Of a stretch of 64,000 nt of DNA, positions 39,582-53,200 are shown piece by piece. The stretch spans positions 84,779,001 through 84,843,000 of the forward strand of contig JALJCS010000002.1 in the NCBI GenBank assembly GCA_023055355.1, in the 5' to 3' direction. Both the position numbers and the translations under genes were made by a program. How positions within the stretch are numbered: the first letter of the stretch is position 1; every line of letters begins with the position of its first letter. The notes under the pieces were generated by a model that saw only the letters and a program-made list of their open reading frames with translations, was not told where the DNA came from and searched no databases. The DNA is from Agelaius tricolor. Taxonomy: Eukaryota > Chordata > Aves > Passeriformes > Icteridae.

Positions 39582-42500
39582 AACTGTGTAACTGTGTGTT
39601 ACTGTTGGGGGAAAGGTGTGGGGCTTTCATTGTTGCCTTTTTTTGGATTTGGAATGAAAAGCTTCACTGGGAGAAGCAGTGCCCAGATAAAGGTTACAAG
39701 TTCATGCTCCACAACTGAGTGAGCAACAGCAGCTTAGCACCATCAGCCTCCTCAGTCTGCAGCGTGGTTTCACACCTGCATCACTGGATTAAGGCAGTGA
39801 GTACAGAGCAGAAAGCCCATTGATATTGTTTGATGAAAGGCTCCTGTGGCAGTGCCATGCTACTCAAAAAGACCTATTTGTAGTGAATGCTGGAGCCAGA
39901 GCAATCCTAGTAAGTCATTCCTTCAGATATTTGTCAATCAACAGATGGGTACACTGATGAAGGCTGCACTGTCTCCTAGTGAAATGTGCTTGCTTTCTGT
40001 GCAGTCAATCTGGAAGTTGTAATTCTAGCTCATATCAGACTACGTGTAACGTCACTTATAATTAACAACCCTGAAAAGCAGCAAGTAATTCTGAAAGACA
40101 ACTGAACAAATGATGTCAGGTTTTATGACAAGACAGTTGCACCAGAGGCAACGCATCAAACAGCTACATGACATTAAACTTTCTTCTGAAGAAACACTCA
40201 CCTGCTCCCTATTTATTCACTTACTTGATATTTAAGGACTGACAGTGCTGCAAAAATGTGTCATTCCATTAGATAGATAGCTGTCCTGCCTCAGGGGAAA
40301 TGCTGATAGTGTAATGGAAAGAGTTCCAAGGCTGCTGTGTTGTCAGCCTGGGTCTGCCCTGAGCAGCTGTTCAGAAACCCCACACAACCATTCCTCAGGA
40401 AACCACAGACACAACAGCACAGCCAGAAGTTTCCAAAAAATGAAAAGCATCTCTCATCCCCTCAAGAGAACCTGGGTAAATGGAGAGAAGAACAAACAAG
40501 GAGGAGGAGCAGAGGGAATAATTGGGAGTCAAGGCTTGCTTCTGCTGAATATCCCTTGAATGAGGCAATTCCAGTCAGAGGATATAGGGAAAACAACTCT
40601 GCTTTGCAAGGTAAATTAGAGCAATTCACTCATGGTTCTTGCTTTGAAGGCGGCCCAACATATTTCATTCAATATCTAATACACACAGAAAAAAACCCAT
40701 TTATTATTTGTATTCTTATTTACTCCCAAAAATATCCTTTCCTTCCAGTTATGTCATGCTTTGCATTGGTAGCTAGAGTGATAACACACCACTGTGTTAT
40801 TTTGGTGACTTATTTTATTCATTTCTTCCCCACTTTTCCCAGAGGTTTTTCCTGAGAGACAGTCTTAGATGGCTTCAGCTGCATACTTTCCCTTCAGCCC
40901 TGATCTCCTTAGTGAGTTTTAGGGTCTCTTCATGAGACATTGCCAGACAATTAAGTTCCCAGTCACCTGAGCAGCAGCATTGTGTAAGGACAGCAGCAGT
41001 CCTTGGGATGGATTAATTTCACCCTCCACCAACAGTGATTTTAATACTCACAATGCAAGATGAAAGGTAAGAAGGAGAAAAACAAACACTTGGGGGAACC
41101 TGATTACAGGAGAGTCCAGCAGTAAAGGGAGTCTCCTGCCATTTCCCTTTGTCAATATATTCAGTGATGGCAGATCCCTCCCCTCCACAGCATGTGCTGC
41201 TACTCCGTGCTGAATGAAGTATGCAAGATAAGAGATCCTGACTATTGGGTTGCAGGCTGTACATGACTCCCTAATCCCTTCAGACAAACTGACCAGGTCA
41301 CTGTTTTTCTGATGCCTGGATTTGTTTCCTGGCACATACCTATTCCCTAGCTTAGAGGTGTGAAGAAAGCTGGGTTTGATATCTTGAAAGCAGCATGCCA
41401 GTACTTCTCAGCCCTTCCCCATCCCTCTATCTCAAAAGCAGAGCAGTGCTGGTGGAGTGCCATCCCGACCAGCTGGGCCTCTCAGCACTCTTTACAACTG
41501 TCTATTATCTTTGTTTGACCTTCACAGCACTAACCAAGTGCAGAGAGGACCAGGCAAACAACTCAAGGAAGAACACTAAAAATATCCCAGACTTGCCTTA
41601 GTCACAGGACTGTGGCCCTGCTGAGAGCACCAGGCACTGCTCAGTTGAGCCACAGCCCTGCTCTCCTGCCTCAAAGGGATCTGCACATCAAGTAAGCTCA
41701 AACTCTTTCATTTGAGTTATTTTAAAATGGCAGAGAAGAAACACAGATCTCTAGTGCTGAGTTTTGTCCCATGACCAAAGCAGAGTATTAAGAGGCGGCT
41801 CACTGATCCCAATCAGCAATGGCATAATTTAATGTTCAATAGCTTCCTTGTGCCAGTGCACCACCACATCAAAGCTCTGCCACTGTGGGTCATTCTCCTG
41901 TGATTCAGTGAAACCAGGCTTCCTCTCACCAGTTTGTCAGAAGACTCTGCAGAGGAAAGTATTTGTTCAGTCTTTAATATGGAAATAAGCTCCCTGCAGA
42001 CACAGGAACCAAGCCATACAACCTCAACACTGAGATAGGGAATACCAGGAGCTATTTGGAACAGCCCTCATCAACTGGATTCAGCTACTTAATTCTCATC
42101 TGGTCAAAAAAAAATGCAGTGTTTCAGATGGATGGGGGCTAAAAGGAACTAAAAAAAAATATATTGCAAGTTCCTGGGCCAGGTAGGGTCCCAGGATTAA
42201 AGGGCAAGCAAAGCATCTAAGACATGGAGAATTTAACAAATGGATATGATACACAGAGTGAAAAACAACTTTTCTGCTACTATGAATGGTCACCTGAAAA
42301 TGAAACCCTTTCCTCACTGACAGAAAAGTTGGCTATAATAAATAAAGCATCTGTATTTTCCCCTTAATTTTAAAGCAACCACTCACAGAAACACCAGTGC
42401 ACTTCTCAGGCACACCAGACTTGGGTGCTTTTAATAACCTGCAATGAAGACTCCCAGCCAGCCAGCAACCCACAGGCAGTTCAGAGGAACAGGAATGTGT

Positions 42501-43583
42501 GGGTGCAGAGACTTTTCTCTGTGGCTTCCCCACCAGCTGGTGCTGTGGAAGGGAGGGCTGAGGGCAGCTGCTGTAGGATGTAAATAGGCAGCAGCTGTTT
42601 GGCCATGTGCTCAGTGGGTTCCAAAGGGTTAAACAGGCCCAAAGCAACAGCCCTGCCTCTGTCTGCAGGGAGCAGGATCACTGCTTCCACCCTTTGGGTA
42701 TGGGCAGGCGAATGAGAGGGAAAAACACTGTCTCTCAATTTCTTAATATTTTATTTTGAAGACAAAGGCAAACCTCTGAGGGAAGTCAAAAGTATTAGCC
42801 ATTGCTCCATGCCACTTGCCATGTGAAGGCACTGATGCAATGCTGCTCACTTCAGTGCTATTTCAGACCAACAAATTCAAGTGCATTTCACTGCATTGTG
42901 ACAGTCATCTTCAAATTCAAGAGACACTTCTTCCTGCCTATCACTGCTCAGCAGGAAGCAGCTCCAAACCCACAGCAGCTTGCTGCTCCACTGCATGTTT
43001 ACAGCCACAACTGAGCCTTGCAGGCTCAGCTACCAGTCCCCTACAGAGGTTTGAGTTTTGCTTGGCACCTTTCTCCTTTTGGGGGGGCTGGCAATGTCCT
43101 TCCTCTGCCTCCCATCACTGTCCACAACACTCCATTTTGGTGGAAACAATCTCCTGACTGGGGCACACAAAGGCAGCAGCTCTTTTTGGAAACAAGCTGC
43201 TCAAGAGGAGTTGAGAGCAACCACAAACTGCAGCTTTGCAACAAAATCTAAAACACAGTCTCAGCCTGGCCTTCCTGTCAGCCACAAGCACAAGGAAAGA
43301 AGCATTTTGGGGGAATCCTCTCAGACTGGGGTGAGACAGATTGACCCACTGGGTAAACAATTATAGCACTGTATGGAGTGTTACACAGGGGCAGAATGGA
43401 GCCTGAAGTGGTTTTTAAACTGTGAACTTTAATAATTCTCAAATCCTTCCAACCCTGTTGCAAGGACAGCTTATGTGCTGTTGTTTGTTGAAGGAACTTC
43501 CTGAGCCTTGCTGTTCCCATGGGGCTGGAATGGGGCAGACTGAGCTGCTGCCACAGCACCTCTGTCCAGCTGCGGTCACTTAC

Positions 43584-43677
43584 CATCCCAAAGGGTTTGC
43601 ATTCTGCCTCTAATGCCAGGAACTCATTCCTCTCATCACAGCACTCATGCAAGATTTAATGAAGATACACACCACAC
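43584..43677 (-). other. Candidate unassigned exon, minus strand (probably noncoding)
   Basis: This unit has the best minus-strand splice signals I noticed. The upstream side has a double pyrimidine tract, 'ccctttctttcag' then 'tcacttcttttcag'. The downstream side has the 5' splice site 'gggatg|gtaagt', which matches the U1 consensus at all six intron positions. The 94-bp unit has a stop in every frame, so as an internal coding exon it fails. It could be an untranslated or long-noncoding-RNA exon, or a decoy. The frame starting inside it (43652 downwards) reads 'HECCDERNEFLALEAE' but has a stop just upstream. Confidence 0.22.
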
Positions 43678-44777
43678 CTGAAAAGAAGTGACTGAAAGAA
43701 AGGGATGAATTATTTAAACTCCCAGAGTCTCTCTTTTCCTGATTAAGTGCAATCATACAAATGCTCTCCTCTGGTACAAACCCTTACCAGTTAACCAAGT
43801 ACCACCTTCCCTGGAGCACAGACCAGGAGTGAACTCTGCTTCTTCCAAAACCAGTTCTGACACAAACATTAAAAAAAAGAAAAGCAACACAACCAGCTGC
43901 CTCCCAGAGAGCTGGAGCAGGACACACAGACAACACAAGCCACTGTACATTAACAAGAGCTGCTATTTCTGGTACAAGCCTGAGCCCCTTGTTTCCTTTG
44001 GCCAATTATGATAATAGTATTTGGCAACAGTACCGGGACTAGTACAAAAACAAGACCAAAATGTTTATATAGAGAATCTGCAGCACATTTGTAACCTCTG
44101 CAGATACTGATCTCACCAGCCAGTAGCATCCCCACCAGGGCTGAGAAATGGAGAGCACAGAAGAAACCCAGGGAAGCAGAGTTAGGGGCTTGCAGGGGCA
44201 ATGGACATCACACCACAGATTTACACCCAAGTAAAGCAACTCCATCCTGACATTTCCTTACATGCCAACTTCAGCTGCAGTGAAAATCTAAAGGATAAAA
44301 CACCATGCAAAGAAGCACCCTGAATGACCAGGTGGAAAGCCTGTTTTCCCTGTTTATCACCCCACCTTAACATAAACTCTGGTGTGTGGGCCAAAACTTG
44401 TATTAAAAAAAAAAAGGATGGTAAACAGTACTGCAATGGTCCTGTGAAAGAGGCCATGGGAAAAAGGCATGTGTAATGGGTAGGGTTTGGCCAGGATTCT
44501 CCCATTTATTCCAATGATTTCCCCTCTGTGAAGAGATCCATTTATTTCTTTGGGCTATATCAGGACAAGCTGTAGTCACAATGTCAAAGACCACAGAAGC
44601 CAAAATGGGGATTCCCCAGGAAGAAGACAAGCAAGCTCCTATTTTTCAGATACTGTATGGGAGATTTTAAAGTCACTGGTACAGAGAAACCATTTGCTAA
44701 ATCGGGTCAAGACAATCTACATCATTCCTAAGTGTGACTACAACACAACTTTCAGTCCCAAAATTAATGCCAGAATG

Positions 44778-44798
44778 CAAATAAATAAATAAATAAAT
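44778..44798. repeat. (AAAT)n microsatellite
   Basis: About five copies of the tetranucleotide AAAT in direct succession. Confidence 0.9.
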
Positions 44799-46060
44799 GA
44801 AAGAAAACACATAGTTTAGCATGAGGTGGTGTTCTCATGCAGCAAGTACACAAGGTGATTGTAGAAATCACCTAATTACATAAACACTCACTTCCCTGTC
44901 ACTACTATTTCACACTACTTGCTGTGTTAGCACAACAAACAGAACACAAAGTTCTGCAATAAACACTGGTGCTATTTATTCTGGTGCTTTCTCTATTTTG
45001 GATGTAAATACACCCCTGATAATGTAATCACATGAGAGCTATCCAGCTTTCTAAGCCTTTTCCCTGTCCCTGTGAGGTTACAGGCACCTAGCACAAATCA
45101 TTTTGACAAAACTGGCTTGTCAATAAAGCCATGGCACCAAATCTGTTTATCTATAATCAGGTACTCCACAGGTATTTTTTCCAAAGCTGTGTCCTTAACC
45201 AAGTGCAGCTACTTTTTCTATCTTTTTGAAAGTTAAAGGCAATGAAATTAACTCTGTAAGTGCATGCACCAGGCACACCCACCCACCATCCCCTACAGAG
45301 CAGACAATTATCTTCAGCCAGCAAGTCAGGCAGTGTAAGAAAGAATACTGGGATACATTAATCCATGTAAATCAAACACTGCCAGTTTGTAGGAAACAAG
45401 TAAGATGGTTAGATACCAAAGCTTTACTCTTGCTACAATACTGTGAGTTCATACTCTCTCCACTTTCACTACTCATGGTGTGGCCATATTTAAAGGAACT
45501 GGGAACTGTTTCACCAGCTAAGAGCTTCTCCTAGGAGGGGACAAGTCAGGCTGCAGACAGCTGCCATCAGCCACTTATGCATCTGGGGGAACCAAAGCTG
45601 AGCTTCTTGGAGAGAGGCAAGGATTTTCTCTGGATTCTGCATGAAGAGGTCAGTCCCAGCAAGTCAAGGATGATACACTTTCATGGAAGCCATACAGCCT
45701 ATTTTAATCCTATTTTTAGAATCCAACAGTGTTTCCTTACAGTTGGTTGACATCAACAGGATGCAGCTTTCTGCTAGCTAGTGCAGGTTACCTCTCTCCA
45801 AGGCATATCTTCCAGAACACGTTTTATGCCAGTTATGCACTCACATTTAGATTAATGTATTCTGTGAGTCCTATTGTTTCTCCACAGCTTCCTTCCCAGG
45901 AGTTCATTTCCCTCTTGCAAATAGTCACAGGAAAATAAATTGCTCTTTCAAAACTGAAGGTGTATTCAGCAGTTAATTCATAAAACAGGAGACCTATTTG
46001 AACCCTCCCTTTCAGTTTCTGAAAATAGCTCTTTTCCTTTCACAAATTAACTAACTGGGC

Positions 46061-46063
<3 letters not shown>

Positions 46064-46100
<37 letters not shown>
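46064..46100. repeat. A37 homopolymer
   Basis: Thirty-seven consecutive A residues, the longest homopolymer in the window. An AATAAA hexamer occurs about 130 bases upstream, too far for an ordinary retrocopy tail. I recognise no processed gene in the preceding sequence. CR1 elements do not end in poly(A), so this is not a CR1 tail. Confidence 0.95.
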
Positions 46101-46102
<2 letters not shown>

Positions 46103-47630
46103 TGAGGGGGTGTTTTTTTTTAGTAAACTACTACTGGAATAGTTACAACTGTATCAATGGTTATCAACTGTACCTTTTTATGGTGGTGAAAAAACAGTTC
46201 CAAATTCCAGAATTAATGCTGTTAGTAGACACTTGTTTGGCTTGAGAATTAAACAAGAAAATGTAAGCTTCCAAGTGGCTTTCTATTTGAGGCTTGGGTG
46301 ACTAATTATGTATTCAGATGCTGCTTTTTTAATATCTACTTGATTCCCATTATCTTTCTGTAGGAAAGTTTTCCTGACTGTGAAACAGAACTTTCTGATG
46401 CAGTATTTAAAATGGAAAATATAATTCCACAATTGGAGCAACATAAACTAATCTGCTTCTTGGCAGAGAAAGCAAAAGCATTTCTGGTTGCAACATGTGA
46501 AAATGGATAATGACAGCGAAATCTCAACTGCACCCTAATCCTTCACTTCTTAATACTAACTGTGCCACCTCAGCATTACCTGATAAAATGTACATGAAGA
46601 ACAGAAACTGAAAATCAGCTACCTCAAATGCCAAAGTCCCCCTTCACTGAAATATCGAGGATTCCTGATCCAACAGAATATTGAGGGGGAGGCTGGGAAG
46701 AGACCAAGTTCCATGGGAATGTGTAAATTAATTTGAGTTTACATCAAAGTAGAAGGATTGAACATTCCTTTTACGTGTCTGGGAAGCCTCCAAAGTAATG
46801 CCTAAAATTTTTATTCTTTGTCATACAGTATGATAACAAATACACTACCATGCATAACTGATATGAACCTTGGCCTCCCTTTCAAGCTCTGGTTTTCAGA
46901 AACCTATTTTTGGTTGTTCAACAAGTATTCCAAACTAAAAGCAGACACCTATTATACCTATGTGGGTGTGCAAATATAGCAAATACACTTTTTTGCAGGG
47001 ACTTGTCTCTGGAAAAAATGTAACCTAAACATGTCTCTTACTGGTTATTTCACTGCAAATAAGAAGTTTAATACACTGCTGTAATTAAATGAGTAAGGCA
47101 GAACAAACAAGCCATTTAATTCTTTTAAAAACTAAATTCACGTATCTGTTTAACTCTTACTTCTTCCATCCCCACATGAGGTTATGTGAAACTTTTCAAT
47201 CCCTCTTTCTCTCCTGTTTAAAATGCTGATAGTTTTGAGCTTATACTGTTGTGTGGATGTAGGGAATGAGAAATCAAAATTTTTATTTAGTTTTAATTAC
47301 ACAGTTACAGATTTACATTTTACTTCCACAAAGACTAAATTACAGCATTTCCTCCAAAGACTGAAGATCCAGGATGTTATACTGGGCATTCATGCTGCTT
47401 TATGGATTGTCATTTACTGCTAAAAATGGCACCAGCAAACACAGGTGCAGCACCAAGGCATGCTCTCAAAGGGGGACTTAGTGAGGCCACATCTTACGGG
47501 CAGTGAATTACATCCATTGGCAAGAGCTCATGCTCAACCCAGGAAAAGGCACGTCAAGGCTTGAATTTTAAATCTTTACTTATAAACTTTTTAAAAACAC
47601 ATGTGAACCAATTGAGCCAGACTTGATTTT

Positions 47631-48296
47631 CACAGAATCATCAAAGTTAGAGAGACCTTCAAGATCATGTGCTCCAGCCATCAACCAGCACCACCACAGT
47701 CACCCCCTAAACCAATCCCAAGTGTCACACCCAGATGGCTCCTGAGCACTTCCAGAGATGATGACTCCACATCCTCCCTGGGTAATTCATTCCAATATCT
47801 GAGCATTCTTACAGAGAAACAACTTCTTCTAATATAGAATCTGAGCCTTTCCTGGCACAATTTAAGGCCATTTCCTCCTGTCCTTTCACTTGAGACATGG
47901 CAGAAGAGGCCGACCATCATCTCACTACAACCTCCTTCCAGCTGTAGAGACAGTGAGGTCCCCTGAGCCTCCTTTTGTCCACACTAAACACTGACAGCTC
48001 TTCCCATAAGATTTGTTCTCCATGCCCTTCACCAGCTCCACTGCCCTTCTCTGGGCACACTGCAGCACCCTCCTATCCCTTCTGAGCTGAGGGGCCCAGA
48101 ACTGGACGCAGCTCTCCAGGTATGGCCTCACCACTGCTGAGTACAGGGGGACAATCCCTGCCCTGGTCCTGCTGGTGGCACTATTCCTGGGCTGCCACTG
48201 GCCTTCCTGGCCACCTGAGCACACACTGGCTCATGTTCAGCTGCTGTCAAGCTGCACCCCCACCTCCTGTTCTGCTGAGCAGCTCTCAAGCCACCA
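47631..48296 (-). mobile_element. CR1 LINE, 5'-truncated copy 2
   Basis: Read on the minus strand this is the 3' ~650 bp of a second CR1. The left edge shows 'cacagaatcatcaaagttag', the complement of the usual CR1 3' end. Then come 'aggccatttcctcctgtcct', 'tgagcctccttttgtccaca' and, near the right edge, a 'ctggctcatgttcagctgct' block. The order matches avian CR1. It runs in the same orientation as copy 1 and is likewise 5'-truncated. The two differ enough to be separate insertions of different age or subfamily. Confidence 0.95.
47925..48224 (-). pseudogene. CR1 ORF2 reverse-transcriptase C-terminal remnant
   Basis: A 99-codon minus-strand frame matches the end of CR1 ORF2. It carries 'IVPLYSAVVRPYLESCVQFW' (residues ~24-43) followed by 'VLQCAQRRAVELVKGMENKS' (~54-73). 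The same segment is preserved in copy 1, where the equivalent reads '[17 protein letters not shown]'. Downstream of the 'KGMENKS' part the frame soon loses similarity. The catalytic core is missing through 5' truncation, so no enzyme activity is expected. Confidence 0.9.
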
Positions 48297-50200
48297 ACGA
48301 TGCATGTGAACTTCCATGAATCTGAAGTGATGAATTTACTGTCAAACTCGCCTGTTTTCAGTGCTGATGGGACTGTGTGATGTTAAATACCTTAGACCAT
48401 TATAAGCATTGCCTATTCCAATGTTTCCTTTCTTGCAATTAAAAAAAAAACCAACCAAACAAAAAAAAACCCCAACCCCACAACTCCAGAAGTGCAAAAC
48501 ATTCAAATCCAACTAGGTTTTTTTTTCTTCTTCTTTCAGGCACCGAGGACAAGCTTCACACTAAGGCGAGTCAGTGTTGAGACCTGCAGTGAGGTTGCTG
48601 TCACCTTGACTTCCTCCAACTTTCATTCAAAAGTCCACTTGAATCCTGTTTCCTATTCTGTTCAAACACTGGAAATCCTGAGGTCCTCTCCAGCCCCTCA
48701 GCCCCTGCAAGGAGCACAGCACCTCTGGCATGAACCCCAGACGCTCCTGTCATCTCCTGGCACACGCTCCCAGGTCAGCTGTGCAATGCTGCTTCCTCTC
48801 AGAAGAATGAGGAAATGCTGCCAATCTCTTTTCCTCCTCTCATTTTTTAGACACTATTTCACAACAAAGCACAACCCTCATGACATTTAAAAATAAAAAT
48901 GCCCAACCATCAATTTTCTCTTCCTCCCACCCGAAATGTGCTTGATGTGTTTACTCAAATATTTAAATTATGAGGTTTTCCTGTGCCTGATGTAGTCCTA
49001 TTTAAGGTATTGCTGGTATTTTTACAAGATGCAGGTGTAGTCCAAGTAATTACCAGTTAAAAACAGATTGATCTTTTACCAGTTATTAAGAAGCACTGAA
49101 CAGCGCTATTTAAATAGATAACATCCTGCTTCCAAGAAAATATGATTAAAAATGTATGCTAGTGAAAAGGACCTAGTATGTTATTACAAAAAAGGAAACA
49201 ATGGAAACAATAAGCTCTGCAAAATGCCCTTTTTAAAACAGACACTGTGCTGAATACAATGCAGATTATCTGGGAGAATATGCAGATATCACCAAAGAAA
49301 GATGAGACAGGAATTTTCACTGTGACAGAGAGGATTTATTGCGAAGCTAAAAAATAAATTCTTTGTCAATTGAGAGAAAACTCCTTTTACAACTCTGGCA
49401 TCTGATACCAGTTCAGCACTATTTGGATGCTCTGGATTCTCCTTTTTGTCTTAACTTGGTCTGTTTTAGAGACCACACAAACATTCTTCTGCTAGAAGCA
49501 TTTGTTTCTTGAAGTTATTATTAGCCACGAAGATCTAAAGCAGATCTGTTCTCAGCTACATTCATAGCCCAGATGTGGATATTGTGAAGACTCTGCATGA
49601 AGAATCAAAGCCAAGATTCCAGAGTCCTGTACAAGAGACCCACAGGAGATGAAAAGAAGGCTGTCTTCAGCATTTTCATCCTACAAGCTATTTATGGGAC
49701 TATGACTTCATACTTTTTTGTTCTCAAGTAGCACAGATGTGCTGTATCAATTCATAGATTTGGAAAAAGATGTGTAGCATGAGTGTACAGAAAAAAATCA
49801 ATTTTGCACCTGAAGCTGCAGCAATACAAACATGGAACTGATAGGTTGTCCTATATTATTACTGGGGCAGATTGTTTATTCACTTAAATACTTACATTAC
49901 ATTTTGTCTGACCATCATTTGTCTGAAGAGATTCTGAAGCCAACAACAATAAAAAACCTATTTTTAGTACACAAGCTGAAAAACAAGTTATTTTGTCCCT
50001 GTTCTCAGCTTGTTTAATATGCAGGAACAAATCCTGTCTGAATTAGCAGAGTGCCTTGCTTTTGACTTGTATGTTAGCTGTATGGTAGCCATTTTGTTGA
50101 AGGTTTGTTTTATATTTAAATCAAGCACTGTCACTTTTAAACAACACATCCTGTCTTCAGAACTCAAGAGAGATAAAAATTTAAACAAAACCTGAACATT
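48297..50200. other. Noncoding DNA
   Basis: No gene recognised. Contains an A/C-rich low-complexity stretch at 48441-48484. The 132-codon + frame at 48492-48890 starts beside a T-rich run and shows no motif. Confidence 0.6.
48441..48484. repeat. A/C-rich low-complexity repeat
   Basis: A10 followed by ccaa units, A9 and ccccaa units. Simple low-complexity sequence. Confidence 0.85.
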
Positions 50201-50257
50201 ATGGTTAGACTAGATTATTCTAGATATTTTCCTGCTTAAATGATTGCATGATTCTGT
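50201..50257 (+). mobile_element. CR1 3' tail, short decayed copy
   Basis: The + strand reads 'atggttagactagattattc', then a degraded middle, then 'taaatgattgcatgattctg'. This follows the usual CR1 3' terminus, in which a 'ggttggactagatgatct' block precedes 'aatgattctatgattctg' repeats. Only about 57 bases are recognisable, and unlike the two larger copies it lies on the + strand. Confidence 0.7.
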
Positions 50258-53200
50258 CCTCTATAAAAATGAAGATATTAGTAGGGCCAGAAAATTGACT
50301 TACTGTGCCATAAAACAACTTCCAAGTATGCTAAAGGGGGTGTAGTAAAATTCCTTATTGTAGCTGTAAATTTGCAATACATTCTGCCAATAACGTTTAT
50401 GAGAAAAATACTTTATAAAGCAACCAATAAAGTTTCTGTTCCCATAATTTTTCATTTACATACCACATTAATATCTCTTTTGCATACATGAAAATTCTAT
50501 TTGCCACCAAATGAAAAACATACAACATCCAAGGACAAAGATCAAATGTATGATGAATTCAAGAATTTGCATTGGGATGTCCCTGAACAGCAGGACGCTG
50601 CCCCAGAAACCCTCCTGATTCACTTGAGTCTTCTATAGAATATCACACAGCATCACAGAGTCACAAACAGATCTGCACAATTTTAAGGAATATATTTTCA
50701 GCACACAGCCCTTATTCCACTCAGTGGTGCAAATTAGCAAGGGAGGTTCCTTAATTAGGAAGTGCTAAATTTAGGATTGCAATATTCATCTCAAAGGGTC
50801 ACAGCCATCTGTGTTTATTCCATCAACTACAAAAATACAGCTTATATATGTGCATTATAGTGTATCATTTACTGCATGTAACTTTAAGGTTTTTGAAAAA
50901 CATTTGCCCAAAAAATGTGAACATACTCCCATTTCTTTTTCCTCTCCCAGTCTCCCACTTCCACTCAAATGGGGTTAGCTAAGAAAAACCCTATTCACAG
51001 GAATTAAGTATGAAATACCAGTCCACTCTCACAATTAACAAGTAGCCTCAGCCAATGTCTGTGCCATAAACCTGGCTCTGGAGGTTTATAAACAGGCCCC
51101 TGTATATTTTCATTTCAATGAAATATGTCTGAGCTATTAGAGATGCTCATACCAGTAAGAACTACTCAAAAACTGCAAGACACGTGTTTTGCATTGCATT
51201 AATAGAAACAAAACAGTGATGCCTTAAATGTAATGGATTAAAGGAAATCATGCTCCGGACTAAATTTGTATGCTTTTGATTACTTCTGTGGTGTAAATGT
51301 CTCAGGAATTGGAGGAGTGAAGGGCTCTCAAGCTGTTATTCTGATGGTACCAGGCACATAAATTTTCCTTCCTTCAAGCAAGCCCAGCCACACACAGTGC
51401 TGAGGATGCAATCACAATGTTTCACAGGTCTTGCAATCAGAAAGTTCATTAAACATACTGTTAACTAGTAACTTCCAACTAATGACTGCAATTGCATTGT
51501 CACTCAGCTTCCATGCCCTTCATCCAGCTCTGAACATAGTCTAAGCCTCACCTTGTTTTCAGGACATTTAGCAATTGACAAGATCAGTGCCTTGACAAGG
51601 CTTAAAGCAGGGCAGATGTATGGGTCTAGCATTAACACTTTCTGCAGAGCATCCCACTTAAAGTAAAACACTGAGCCTCAGTCCTGAGACATAAACCTCT
51701 GTAGACCTGTGCAATTCCATCTTTAACCAACCAGCTCCTCAAACCACTTGGATGGCCACAGTTTACTGACAAAGAGGTCCCTGCATGCCAGAAGCAGCTT
51801 ATTATGGGAGCAGGATCATACTTTCTCCTTGTCTTCTCAAACCTTGCACACAGAGAAATACAACAGTTGGATAATGGGAATGGTGCAATCCTCCCCATTT
51901 TACATTCTGTCTTGGTCCACCATTTTTTCCTGCTTATTACAGTAATTAATCCAGCACATCCATGAAGGCACCCACACTGGTCATTTCCATCAGCTAACTT
52001 GCAGGAGCTATACATCCTTTCAACAAAGCCTTGAAGAGCTCATTTTCAGTCCCTTTACAGCAGGTGCCAGGTCATACCACCTGTAGATTTATGACCCATT
52101 GGGAATGTATGATGGAAGACACTTGAAGACTGCAGCCTATGGTACAGACTAACTACCCAGGTCACAGGAATTGGATACAAACCAGAGATCCACCTCTGAA
52201 GGAAGCTGTTATTGCTTTAACACCAAAAATACAATGCTTACCACTCAAAGACAGGCTCTAAAGAGAATGACTATGAGACTGGTATGCTGGAGGAACAAGC
52301 AACCTTAAGATGTTATTGCAAATAACAAAAGTATTCCCTGCCAGTCTGGCAGCTGCATAGAAGCACTAGCAAATCTGAAAATGCCAAGACTGTTTACTCC
52401 AAATATAGTGGACACATCCAATTGAAGTGGCTTAGAGTGGAAATCAGCATTCCAAGTAACAAGCTGTTGCAAAATCATCTGTTAATTCTTTCAAGTCTTG
52501 TCAAACAGAAGATCTCTCAGCCTCTACCAAAAGAAAAATCATCTAGCAGTAGTTGATATAATTAAATTTAATGCAATAAAAAAATTACCCAAACTCTAAG
52601 ACCAGCTCATAAATATGTAAATTTCATTGTTATGAAAAGACTAGTCAATCAACTCTATGAAGAGATAGTGAGATATTAACTTCTTTATATTGTTAAGTGC
52701 CCATCACTTTTGCCCAGATAGTTGAAATTGCAATTTGCAAATACACAAAGCTAGCTGAATAAAGACCAGCATCTCATTTCTCTCCAGCTAAAAAAAGAAA
52801 TGAATGTAATCAGCACATTTTCTCTCTAGATGAGAATGACAAATACAATCGCTAATGCATTGTGCTGCATTTCTGGTCTTACAGCTGCTTAAAGCTTCTA
52901 CTTCCAAAAAAAGACTCTCAAAAGTAGGCAGCTGTGAATGTAACTTGCCCTATGCAAATGTTTCCAACTTTAAAAGAAACCCACTTTCCTCACTGCCTAA
53001 CTCCTTCTTGTAGTGCAAATCAGGAGGAAAAAGGAGGAGAGACGGCATGCTTAGATTCCTTCTTTCTGTTATTCCAGGAAGCTGTTTGGGAAAATAACTG
53101 CTCAGGCTGTGCATTTCAGAATAGCATCAGCTCCCCCAGCCACCAGCAAAGGGCTTTCCTCAGCCAAAGATCATGCTGCACCCACGCACTCTTCAAAGCT

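Larger units (their letters stand above)
35485..43583. other. Noncoding DNA
   Basis: No gene recognised. Contains a 7-bp perfect stem with a 4-base loop at 39564-39581 and a possible 46-bp micro-exon at 37787-37832 on the minus strand. The 172-codon + frame at 40337-40855 has no motif and overlaps another open frame. Confidence 0.6.
43678..47630. other. Noncoding DNA
   Basis: No gene recognised. Contains an A11 run near 44405, an (AAAT)n repeat at 44778-44798 and an A37 run at 46064-46100. Open frames are short and motif-free. Confidence 0.6.

Noticed and set aside
40202..40257. Possible minus-strand exon ending in cag|gtgagt
   Set aside because: Donor is good but the upstream pyrimidine tract is weak and the unit contains stops.
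40337..40855. 172-codon + frame as a gene
   Set aside because: No motif, overlapped by another open frame, and low-complexity K/N/Q and aromatic-rich segments follow base composition.
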